Positions 1-8,005 of a stretch of DNA of 20,921 nt are shown one piece after another. The notes beneath the pieces are model-generated. The model was not told the DNA's origin, did no database searches, and saw only the letters and a program-made list of their open reading frames with translations. The stretch lies in the NCBI GenBank assembly GCA_035551935.1, contig DASZMJ010000387.1, positions 1 to 20,921 on the forward strand. Reading direction: 5' to 3'. A program made the translations under genes and the position numbers. Position 1 is the stretch's first letter. Each line of letters opens with the position of its first letter. This DNA is from DASZMJ01 sp035551935. Its GTDB lineage: Bacteria > Planctomycetota > Planctomycetia > Isosphaerales > Isosphaeraceae.

Positions 1-684
1 CGTCACCACGGCCGCCACCCCCACCAGGACCCCGACGTTCGGCAGCGAGATCAAGTCCACGAGGCCCCGCCAGCTCAGCACCCGCGCCTCCTGTCGCGCC
101 TGGCCGTCGGCCGGCAACGACTCGGGCAGCGAGGTGATGACCAGCGCGGCGGCCAGGGCCGAGAACCCCGCCGCGACCAGGAACGGCAACCGCAACTGCC
201 AGGCGTGCGGCACCGGCGCGCCGGCGAGCAGGCCCCCCATCAAGGGCCCGAGCACGAAGCCGACCCCGAACGCCGCGCCGATCAGGCCGAGGCTCCGCGC
301 GCGGTGCTCGGGCTTGGTGATGTCGGCGATGTACGCCTGCGCGACGATGATGTTCCCCCCCGACGCCCCGTCGAGCATCCGCGCCGCCAGCATCACCCAG
401 AAGTTCGTCGAGAGGCCGAGGATCACGAAGGACAGGGCGGTCCCGACCTGGCTGATCGCCAGGACCGGGCGGCGGCCGAAGCGGTCGCTGAGCTTGCCGA
501 GGACCGGCCCGGCGGCGAGCTGGAGCATCGGGTATGCCGCCAGCAGGAGGCCGATCTGCGTCGCGTCGAAGTCGTACTCGCGCGCGAACCGCGGCAAGAG
601 CGGCATCACGATGGCGAACCCGAGCAGGTCCACCAGCACGATCGCGACGACGATCAAGAGCGGCGACATCCCCCGTGGCGACAT
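1..684 (-). CDS. MFS multidrug/tetracycline-type efflux transporter (partial, C-terminus outside window)
   Basis: The first 228 codons of a major facilitator superfamily transporter run off the left edge of the window. Six hydrophobic helices are visible, i.e. the N-terminal half of a 12-helix protein. The loop between helices 2 and 3 carries MFS motif A (GKLSDRFGRRPVL, residues 63-75). Helix 5 carries the antiporter motif C (GVGFVLGPLMGG, about 140-151). Together these point to a proton-driven drug or metabolite exporter of the TetA/DHA1 type in the inner membrane. The substrate cannot be read from the sequence. The ATG at 684 is preceded by GAGGAGG with good spacing; an in-frame ATG five codons later is less well placed. 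It lies 22 nt behind the four-helix membrane protein and is probably co-transcribed with it. Confidence 0.9.
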   Translation of the reverse strand, partial: MSPRGMSPLLIVVAIVLVDLLGFAIVMPLLPRFAREYDFDATQIGLLLAAYPMLQLAAGPVLGKLSDRFGRRPVLAISQVGTALSFVILGLSTNFWVMLAARMLDGASGGNIIVAQAYIADITKPEHRARSLGLIGAAFGVGFVLGPLMGGLLAGAPVPHAWQLRLPFLVAAGFSALAAALVITSLPESLPADGQARQEARVLSWRGLVDLISLPNVGVLVGVAAVVT

Positions 685-706
685 CAGCGGTCGTCCTCCT
701 CGTTGC

Positions 707-1231
707 TCAAGGTCCCGCCGCGAGCCCCTCGCGCTGGCGGTCGGCCCGCGCCTTGACCTCGAGCAAGAGCCGCGCCTGCGCCACGATCGCGACGTATTCG
801 GCCACGTACGCGCCGAGGTTGAAGCCGATGGTCAGGGTCGCCGCCGCCAGGTGCAGTTCGCGCGCGACCGGCCAGTCCCGCGTGTGCACGGCGCCGCCGG
901 CCCAGGTCGTCAGGGCGATCGCGACCATGCTCCCCAGCTCGAACGGGAAGGCCCGGCGCTTGTTCTTGAGCGCCTGGGCGTACACCCACTCGGGCATCCC
1001 GTAGACCTGCACCACTTCCTTGACCCATCGCGTCGTGCCGAGGAAGTAGGTGAAGGCGATCGAGTGGACGAGCAAGGTCGCCAGCATCGCCACCAGGCCG
1101 AGCAGCAGGTGGACCCCGTGCCACGGCTCGCTCGGGCCCCTCGGCTCGTTCGCCGCGGCGAAGCCGACGGCGAGGCTCGCCACCAGCAAGGTCCCGTTCG
1201 TGACGGCCAGCCCCAGGAAGATACGATGCAT
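707..1231 (-). CDS. Conserved hypothetical integral membrane protein, four helices
   Basis: This 174-residue protein has about four hydrophobic segments: residues 4-27, 38-63, 98-113 and 127-150. A short loop between segments 2 and 3 contains TTRWVKEVVQVYGMPEWVYA. The N-terminus is a hydrophobic stretch directly after MHRIF. I do not recognise a named family and see no catalytic motif. The ATG at 1231 is the only good start for the hydrophobic N-terminus. The ORF stays open far upstream in the same frame, but that part is a compositional shadow of the oppositely oriented SGNH gene. It is followed after 22 nt by the MFS transporter, so a role linked to that transporter is possible but unproven. 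Confidence 0.8.
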   Translation of the reverse strand: MHRIFLGLAVTNGTLLVASLAVGFAAANEPRGPSEPWHGVHLLLGLVAMLATLLVHSIAFTYFLGTTRWVKEVVQVYGMPEWVYAQALKNKRRAFPFELGSMVAIALTTWAGGAVHTRDWPVARELHLAAATLTIGFNLGAYVAEYVAIVAQARLLLEVKARADRQREGLAAGP

Positions 1232-1408
1232 GGAGGTCCCCGTCTCGATCCGGTCGGGCCGGCGCCGCGACTCCCCGAGCCTACGCGATGGCCGCCGCCG
1301 TCGCAACGCGGGCCTTCCCTTGCGGCCGGGGGTTCCGAGGGCTATCGTGGATGGGGACGCAAGCACCCCGCGGAATCCCTCATCATCTCCGACGATTCGA
1401 GGTGTCGC

Positions 1409-2770
1409 ATGCCACTCGGCCTCCGGCGAAGGGCCGGCCGACAGCGGTTGCTGCCGTTCCTGGAGCGGCGGCATCGGCTCGAGCGCCGCTTCAAGTGGGC
1501 GATCGCGGCGATCACCCTCGCCGCCCTCTCGGCCGCGCTGGCGACCTCGCAGGCCGCGCGGGACCTCGTCGACGCCGCCGCCACGCTGCCGAAGCGGGCC
1601 GAGCTGGCCGTCCTGCGGCTCGTCGGCGTCGACCGCGACGACGCGTATTATCGCCGCCTCTATCGCGAGCTGCGCGACGAGGACTGGCGCCGCCGGCGCC
1701 GACAGCAGATCGGCACGGCGGTGGCGTCGCTGGAGCAGACCGACCGCGACTCGCCGATCTTCCGGCGCGGGTTCCTGAGGGCCGCCGGCCTGGCGCCGGG
1801 GATGGGCCTGCTCCGGCCCGGCAACTTCGACCGCATCCTGCTGCTCTCCGGCCTCGTCTACGAGCCGGACGACCGCGGCCGGTCGTATCGCCTGAAGCCT
1901 GACACGCGGTCGGTCTGGGTCCGCAAGGTCGACCTCGGCAACGCCAACGAGGGGCCGATGCTCCTGCCCGACACCCCGGAGCTGCGCGCCGCGGCCGACG
2001 CCATCGGCGGGATCGTCGTCGACGACTCGGTCCAGGTCACGAATTCCTGGGGCCTGCGCGGGCCCGAGCCCGACCCCGACGCCCCGCTCCGCGGCCTGGT
2101 CCTCGGCGACTCGTTCATGCAAGGGATGTTCCTCCCCGAGCAGTCGACCCCGCCGGCCCTCCTGGAACGGGTCCTGAGCGACGCCCTGAAGACCCGGGTC
2201 GCGCTGCTCAACACCGCGGTCGCCGGCTACTCGGCCGAGCAGTACTACGCCTGCCTCCGCGAGTTCCGCGGCCGGTTCAAGCCCGACTTCGTCGTCCTGA
2301 GCGTCTTCTCCAACGACTTCGGCGGCGAGGACGACGGCGTGCCCGAAGGGGGCGGCGACTGGGAGGAGGCCGGCTACTGGCTCCGCCTGATCCAGCTCGC
2401 CTGCCGCGAGCACGACACGATGCTCGTCACCGTCCCCGTCCCCAGCCGGACCCAGGTCGCGGCCACCCGGAGCGACTACCACTATCCCGGCCGGCTCTCG
2501 ACCGTCATCGACACCCCCGCCCCCTACGTCATCAACCCGCTCGACGACTTCATCAACGCCAACATCCGCCTGATGTCGACCGGCCCCGTTCGCCCCGAGT
2601 CGTCCCCCCTGTACAACGGCCACCTCGACAACGACGGCCACTTCTCCGCCCTCGGCTCCCGCGTCTGGGCCGAGTCCGTCGGCCGCCGCCTCTCCCTCCT
2701 CCTCCGCCGTCGCCTCGACCGCGTCCCGGCCGTTTTCCCCAACAAGGCCCTCGCCGCGGCGCGAGAATGA
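1409..2770 (+). CDS. Membrane-anchored SGNH/GDSL-type hydrolase family protein
   Basis: This is a 453-residue protein. A very basic N-terminus (residues 5-29) is followed by one membrane helix at about 29-46, so it is probably a type II membrane protein with the rest outside the inner membrane. The C-terminal domain has SGNH blocks: GDSF with the candidate nucleophile Ser235, a block II-like GYS at 273-275, FSNDF with Asn302, and DGHFSALG with Asp409 and His411 as the candidate Asp-His pair. Such domains act as esterases or O-acyl hydrolases/transferases on glycans or lipids; the substrate here is unknown. Residues 50-210 match no domain I recognise. The frame is open upstream to position 134, but that part is antisense to two membrane-protein genes. 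The ATG at 1409 has a GAGG about 8 nt upstream and begins the anchored protein. Confidence 0.82.
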   Translation: MPLGLRRRAGRQRLLPFLERRHRLERRFKWAIAAITLAALSAALATSQAARDLVDAAATLPKRAELAVLRLVGVDRDDAYYRRLYRELRDEDWRRRRRQQIGTAVASLEQTDRDSPIFRRGFLRAAGLAPGMGLLRPGNFDRILLLSGLVYEPDDRGRSYRLKPDTRSVWVRKVDLGNANEGPMLLPDTPELRAAADAIGGIVVDDSVQVTNSWGLRGPEPDPDAPLRGLVLGDSFMQGMFLPEQSTPPALLERVLSDALKTRVALLNTAVAGYSAEQYYACLREFRGRFKPDFVVLSVFSNDFGGEDDGVPEGGGDWEEAGYWLRLIQLACREHDTMLVTVPVPSRTQVAATRSDYHYPGRLSTVIDTPAPYVINPLDDFINANIRLMSTGPVRPESSPLYNGHLDNDGHFSALGSRVWAESVGRRLSLLLRRRLDRVPAVFPNKALAAARE

Positions 2771-2832
2771 TCGACTCGGTCTCGATCGGTTGACGGTCGC
2801 CTGGCCCACGCGGCGCGATGGACGCGGTCGCG

Positions 2833-2894
2833 TAGGGCGTGTCGCACACGCCGAACTCGCCCGGCGACGCGGATGGCGTGTTTCACACGCCCTA
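2833..2894. repeat. Palindromic intergenic repeat pair (CGTAGGGCG family)
   Basis: Two 20-bp arms face each other at 2833-2852 and 2875-2894. They match at 17 of 20 positions after reverse complementation, with a 22-nt centre. Each arm is itself nearly palindromic: the right arm reads GGCGTGT-TTC-ACACGCC, a perfect 7-bp stem. The outer edges are TAGGG/CCCTA. The same unit is found at 5369-5435 and, in hybrid form, at 16473-16503, so this is a dispersed REP/BIME-like family. It lies 62 nt beyond the end of the SGNH gene and could also act as a terminator. Confidence 0.8.
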
Positions 2895-3039
2895 CACGCC
2901 GGATCGACCCGAGCGTGATCCGCTCCGAGCCTGTCGGATGGCGCGGCGCTCGGCCTCGTCTCCGGCGGCGAGCCCACCGCCGGCCATCGAACCGATCGCG
3001 AGGCCCGACGCCGTCGCCAGCCTCGCCGACAACGTCGCC

Positions 3040-3067
3040 TTGACAGGACGGCGCGGCCGCGTAGTGT
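3040..3067 (+). promoter_or_regulatory. Candidate sigma-70-type promoter for the NtrC-family gene
   Basis: A perfect TTGACA at 3040-3045 is followed after 16 nt by TAGTGT (3062-3067), which keeps the TA...T positions of a -10 box. Transcription would start near 3074 and leave a leader of about 66 nt before the ATG at 3140. The surrounding DNA is very GC-rich, so an exact TTGACA is notable. No -24/-12 site was seen. Confidence 0.4.
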
Positions 3068-3139
3068 ATTGGGTCGGAGGAGTAGCCGCCGGGCGACGAG
3101 AGCGGGGCGGCGACCGTCTCAACCTCGGATGAGAGCGCC

Positions 3140-4573
<1,434 letters not shown>

Positions 4574-4595
4574 GCGGGCGCCCGACCCGGCGCGA

Positions 4596-5189
4596 TCATT
4601 TGAAGGAATAGTCGCTGATTTTGTAGTCGTCGCCGACCCTGGTCAAGGTCATCGTGAACGTCCCGTTCTTCCCGTCCTGGCGGACCGTGATGCCGCTCAT
4701 CTTCAGCGTCTCCGGTTGCCCCTGGACCGCCGTCTTGTTGAAGCTTTGCGGCCCGAGGCTCGTGATGGGGCCGGAGGCCTTGATCGCATCGCTGTCGGCG
4801 ACGAGCTTGTCGCGCGCGATGCCGGTCGTCCTGGCCATGGCCGCGTCGACGTCCCCGCGACTCAATTCCTGGGCGAACTCGATGGCGGCCTTCGTCGGCT
4901 TGCCGAAGGCATCCCACCCGACGTACACGATCGCACCGAAGCCCCCCCAGCCGATGAGGCTGATCACGCCCAGGACCAGCCCCGCGATCGACATCCCCTT
5001 GCCGCTGACATACGGGTCGCGCGCCTTGTTCAGGCCGACGATGCCGAAGATCACCGCCAGCAGGCCGGTGACCAACGGGATGCACCCGAGGATCCCGCAG
5101 ACCAGGCTGACGACCGCCGACGGGTTGCCCTGCGGCACCGGCTGCGCCCCGTATCCCGCCTCGCCCTGATCGTAGTAGCCCTGCGACAT
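4596..5189 (-). CDS. DUF4190-type membrane protein with an NTF2-like C-terminal domain
   Basis: This 197-residue protein starts with a short Gly/Gln/Tyr-rich tail (1-21). Two strongly hydrophobic helices follow (about 25-53 and 66-92), separated by NKARDPYVSGKGMSIAGLVLG, which is typical of DUF4190 proteins. Residues 97-197 form a soluble domain (AAIEFAQELSRGDVDAAMA through VGDDYKISDYSF). Its layout resembles small NTF2-like/DUF4878-type domains, probably exposed outside the membrane. No catalytic residues are evident and no function is assigned. The ATG at 5189 is supported by GAGGGAAGG about 5 nt upstream. The frame is open further upstream but runs through the intergenic repeat. It is transcribed towards the NtrC gene. 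Confidence 0.85.
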   Translation of the reverse strand: MSQGYYDQGEAGYGAQPVPQGNPSAVVSLVCGILGCIPLVTGLLAVIFGIVGLNKARDPYVSGKGMSIAGLVLGVISLIGWGGFGAIVYVGWDAFGKPTKAAIEFAQELSRGDVDAAMARTTGIARDKLVADSDAIKASGPITSLGPQSFNKTAVQGQPETLKMSGITVRQDGKNGTFTMTLTRVGDDYKISDYSFK

Positions 5190-5368
5190 CGCCTTCCCTC
5201 GCGTTGATCGGTTTCCCGGATCGCTCGCGCCGTCCCGGACGTCGGGCGGCACGCCGAATACCGTACCACAGCGGGACGGCCCCGCCGATGCAATTCGTCG
5301 GCAACAATGCATTATTCCGCGGGTTGCGCGGTGCGGCCTCGTCCGTCTCGGGCGTCGAGCCCGTCCCT

Positions 5369-5435
5369 CGTAGGGCGGGTGAAACACGCCATCCATCGAT
5401 ATCGACAGGGGATGGCGTGTTGCACCCGCCCTACG
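5369..5435. repeat. Inverted pair of palindromic repeat units; supplies a stop codon
   Basis: Two 26-bp arms, 5369-5394 and 5410-5435, are inverted copies matching at 25 of 26 positions, with a 15-nt centre. The outer edges are CGTAGGGCGGGT / ACCCGCCCTACG and the inner ends are GGATGGCGTGTT. The unit is clearly related to the pair at 2833-2894. The right arm provides the TAG stop (5431-5433) of the zinc-peptidase-like gene. RNA from either strand could fold into a long hairpin, so it may also serve as a bidirectional terminator between that gene and the DUF4190 gene. Confidence 0.9.
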
Positions 5436-6117
5436 GCTCGACGCGGCGCGTCCGCACGAGGTTTCGAATCGTGGAGAGCGGCACGAGGGGATTCGGGATG
5501 GTGGCGGCGAGGGGAGAGAGAGCCGCGGCGTTCAGGGCGGATGTGAGGGCGGCCTCGTCGCCGGACGGGATCAGGGCGGTGGCGTCGAGCGTATCGCGGG
5601 CGCGGCGGATGGCATCCCGTTCGATCGGCAGGGTCGCGAGCCGGAGCAGGACGACGACGGCGACGAGCGCCAGGCCGGCCACGAGGCATTCGGGCCAGTC
5701 GAGCACGATCCCGGCGACGACGACCATCCACGCCACCCCCGCGCCGATCCCCACCAACGGCACGAGCCAGGCCCGCGCAAGCGTCGACCACGGCCGCCGG
5801 CCGTGCCGGATCGCGTGGCCGGCCTCGCGCACGGCGACGGCGAGGCTCGCGAGCGTCCGGCCGTCGTGGACGGATTTCGAGAGACGCAGCGTCCGCCGGC
5901 CCGGGTCGTAGAAGTCGCCCAAGGCGCCGTCGATCGCGACGATCGCGACCCCCTCGATCCCCGCCTCCCGCAAGACCGCCGCCGCGGCCTCGGCCCCGCT
6001 CGACGACGACGGCCGGCGCCGTGCCTTCGCGAAGGCCAGCGTCGTCCGCGCCCGGGCCCAGAGCGGCACGAGCACGGCGGGAGCCAGGGCGATATAGACG
6101 AGCGGGTCGATGAACAT
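5431..6117 (-). CDS. YugP-like zinc metallopeptidase homologue, zinc motif altered
   Basis: This 228-residue membrane protein has an N-terminal helix (5-20), a soluble part, then two helices at about 116-137 and 141-162. The order of features follows the Zn_peptidase_2/YugP family: GDFYDPGRRTLRLS (67-80), a HEXXH-like site, and LPIERDAIRRA (163-173). The expected HEXXH reads REAGH at 97-101: codon CGC (Arg) stands where CAC (His) is expected, a one-base difference. The family's DHYDP element also lacks its His (DFYDP). It is therefore either a pseudo-enzyme, a divergent form, or a mutated gene. The start is 11 nt after the MscS gene stop, with a weak GAGAA ribosome site, so it probably depends on upstream translation. 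The TAG stop lies inside the repeat at 5369-5435. Confidence 0.8.
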   Translation of the reverse strand: MFIDPLVYIALAPAVLVPLWARARTTLAFAKARRRPSSSSGAEAAAAVLREAGIEGVAIVAIDGALGDFYDPGRRTLRLSKSVHDGRTLASLAVAVREAGHAIRHGRRPWSTLARAWLVPLVGIGAGVAWMVVVAGIVLDWPECLVAGLALVAVVVLLRLATLPIERDAIRRARDTLDATALIPSGDEAALTSALNAAALSPLAATIPNPLVPLSTIRNLVRTRRVEP

Positions 6118-6128
6118 AAATCAAATTC

Positions 6129-7931
6129 TCATTCATCGACGCAACGGTTGACGGGCGTCTCCTCGGCCGTCGCGGGGGCGTGGTGCGCGGCGGGGGGCGT
6201 GGGTGAGGCGGGGTGGATGCGGAGCGGCTCGAGCTCGCGCGGGCTGCGGTCGTCGGCGCGGACGCGCAGCTCGTAGATCGGCACCGGGATGTCGATCCCG
6301 GCGGCCTCGAGCCGGCGCTGGATCTCGCCGGAGAGCCGGTGCCGGACGCGGCCGATGAGGCTCGGTTCGGGGACGTGGACGCTGAGGGCGAACTTCAGCG
6401 CCGAGTCGCCGAATTCCTCCATCATCGCCACCGGGAGCGGGTTCTTGAGCGCGTCGGGGTCGTCGCGCGCGATCGTCAGGAGCAGGTCGGCGACGCGGTC
6501 CGGGTCGCTGCCGTAGGCGACGCCGATCCGGATCGTGAACTTGACGACCTTATCTTTATGCGTCCAGTTGACGAGGTCGCCGGTGATGAAGGCGCGGTTG
6601 GGGACGATCATGCTCTGGTTGTCGCCGTTGATGATCGTCGTGGCGCGGATGTTGATCCGGTCGACGCGGCCGGTCGTGCCGTTGACCGTCACGACGTCGC
6701 CGACGCGGATCGGCCGCTCGAGCAGCAGGATGATGCCGCTGACGAAGTTCGACACGATCTCCTGGAGGCCGAAGCCGAGCCCGACGCCGAGCGCCGCGAC
6801 CACGACGCCGACCTCCTTCGACCCCAGGTGCAACGCCGAGAGCGTCGCCAGCGCCCCGACGCCGAGGATCAGGTAGCGGCAGAGCGTCAGGACCGCGAAC
6901 CGGACGCCCGGGTCGTCGCGCATCCTCGGGTAGACGACCAGCGCGAAGAAGGCCCCCAGGTGCCGCCACGCCGCGGCGGTCGATGCGGCGACGACGAGGG
7001 CCTTGGTCAGGTCGCCGACCGTGACGATCCCGGTGGCGTCGGCGCCGGGGTGGAGCGGCCAGAGCGGCGCGCGGCCGAAGACGTGGAAGAGCGCCAGGTC
7101 CATCTCCCAGACCCACGCCAGCGCGATCGCCGCGAGGATCGGCACGACCCGCGCCGTCAGGGCCCGGAGGCGCCTCGGCAGCTCGTCGGGCCGGTCGGCC
7201 CCCTCGGCGGCGTCGCCGTACCCCTGGCTCGACGGCGTCCAGCGCCAGCCGTGGTGCTCGATGACCCGCAGGATCAGACGGTACGACCCGCGCGCGACCG
7301 CCAGCACCAGCAACGATTGCCCGCCCGCCGCCGCCAATCGCCGCGCCGAGGCCCCGTACCCCCGGGCGTCGAGGCCGATGATGGCGCCGATCGCCGCGAG
7401 CACGAGCCAGGTCGTCGGCCCGTGGTGACGCGCCAGCCAACCCCGCGACTGGCGATCGACCCAGAGCCATTCGACCGCCGCCGACTTCCTCCGCAGGAGC
7501 CACGCCGCGGCGAGCCAGACGACGACCTCGAAGCCGATCCCCAGCAACCGGCACGTCGCCGGCGCCGCCACCGGCCGGTCTCCCGGCGCGATCAGGCCGC
7601 GCTCCAGCAACGCCTTGGGCAGCAAGAGGACCAGGGCCGCCGCGGCCACGAACAACGACGTCCGCCACGCCTGCCGGCCGACGGCCGCCGGCGCGTGTAG
7701 CTCGGTCTCGATCCAGCCCCCCGGCCGGAAGAGCATCCGCGCCACGCCGACGATCCCCGCCGCCAGCGCCAGCGCCGACAACGCGAACCCCGCCGGCCTC
7801 CCCAACGACCCCGGCCACGGCCCTACCCGCGCCGCGAACCCGAGCACGAACAGGTACGCCGGCCCGAGCGCCGCCCGGCCGAGACCGATCAAGAATCGAT
7901 AGAATGAACGCATTTCCAATCGTGCCATCAT
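6129..7931 (-). CDS. C-terminal half of an MscK-type mechanosensitive channel (transmembrane and MscS domains)
   Basis: This 600-residue protein has roughly nine to ten hydrophobic helices followed by an MscS domain at about 372-560. The pore helix and start of the beta domain, ALGVGLGFGLQEIVSNFVSG followed by IILLLERPIRVGD, closely match the MscS/MscK signature. The C-terminal alpha/beta domain ends near IPVPIYELRVR, followed by a polar tail. It is an inner-membrane channel that opens under membrane tension to release solutes. MscK proteins normally carry a long periplasmic coiled coil in front of these helices; here that part is the separate upstream gene. The ATG at 7931 (second ATG 7928) is the first after the repeat; 7913 is also possible. 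A GTG at 7997 would add 22 residues encoded by the heptamer repeat. No strong ribosome site precedes any of them. Confidence 0.85.
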   Translation of the reverse strand: MMARLEMRSFYRFLIGLGRAALGPAYLFVLGFAARVGPWPGSLGRPAGFALSALALAAGIVGVARMLFRPGGWIETELHAPAAVGRQAWRTSLFVAAAALVLLLPKALLERGLIAPGDRPVAAPATCRLLGIGFEVVVWLAAAWLLRRKSAAVEWLWVDRQSRGWLARHHGPTTWLVLAAIGAIIGLDARGYGASARRLAAAGGQSLLVLAVARGSYRLILRVIEHHGWRWTPSSQGYGDAAEGADRPDELPRRLRALTARVVPILAAIALAWVWEMDLALFHVFGRAPLWPLHPGADATGIVTVGDLTKALVVAASTAAAWRHLGAFFALVVYPRMRDDPGVRFAVLTLCRYLILGVGALATLSALHLGSKEVGVVVAALGVGLGFGLQEIVSNFVSGIILLLERPIRVGDVVTVNGTTGRVDRINIRATTIINGDNQSMIVPNRAFITGDLVNWTHKDKVVKFTIRIGVAYGSDPDRVADLLLTIARDDPDALKNPLPVAMMEEFGDSALKFALSVHVPEPSLIGRVRHRLSGEIQRRLEAAGIDIPVPIYELRVRADDRSPRELEPLRIHPASPTPPAAHHAPATAEETPVNRCVDE

Positions 7932-7980
7932 CACGCTCGGGGGGGAAGGGGACGATCGCGCGGACCGCGGCCGGACTCGG

Positions 7981-8005
7981 CACTCAGCACTCAGCACTCA
8001 GCACT
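7981..8005. repeat. Heptanucleotide tandem repeat at the break between the two MscK halves
   Basis: Read on the minus strand, GTGCTGA occurs three times in perfect tandem, followed by a degenerate GTGCCGA. The array encodes the last residues (VLSAEC) and the TGA stop (7984-7986) of the upstream ORF. Seven is not a multiple of three, so each gain or loss of a unit shifts the reading frame. Similar short tandem heptamers are known as STRR sequences in cyanobacteria. Confidence 0.9.

Larger units (their letters stand above)
2771..3139. other. 369-bp intergenic region with repeat pair and promoter-like site
   Basis: No credible gene is present. The stretch holds a pair of palindromic repeat units (2833-2894), a TTGACA-type promoter candidate (3040-3067) and the leader of the NtrC-type regulator. 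The short open frames crossing it show no family features. Confidence 0.7.

Noticed and set aside
134..1408. N-terminal extension of the SGNH gene in the same open frame
   Set aside because: It is antisense to the MFS and four-helix membrane genes, which have clear motifs and ribosome sites, and its translation has no family features.
707..2977. 756-codon minus-strand open frame read as one protein
   Set aside because: Only 707-1231 has protein-like features; the remainder is antisense to the SGNH gene and consists of low-complexity Arg/Gly/Ala/Glu typical of GC-rich shadow frames.
4575..4584. CGGGCGCCCG palindrome between convergent genes as terminator
   Set aside because: Only 10 bp with no loop and no T-tract; such palindromes are expected by chance at this GC content.
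7995..7997. GTG start at 7997 for the MscS-domain ORF
   Set aside because: It would encode 22 residues from the heptamer and GC-rich spacer with no ribosome site; the ATG at 7931 is simpler, though the GTG matters if the halves are fused.
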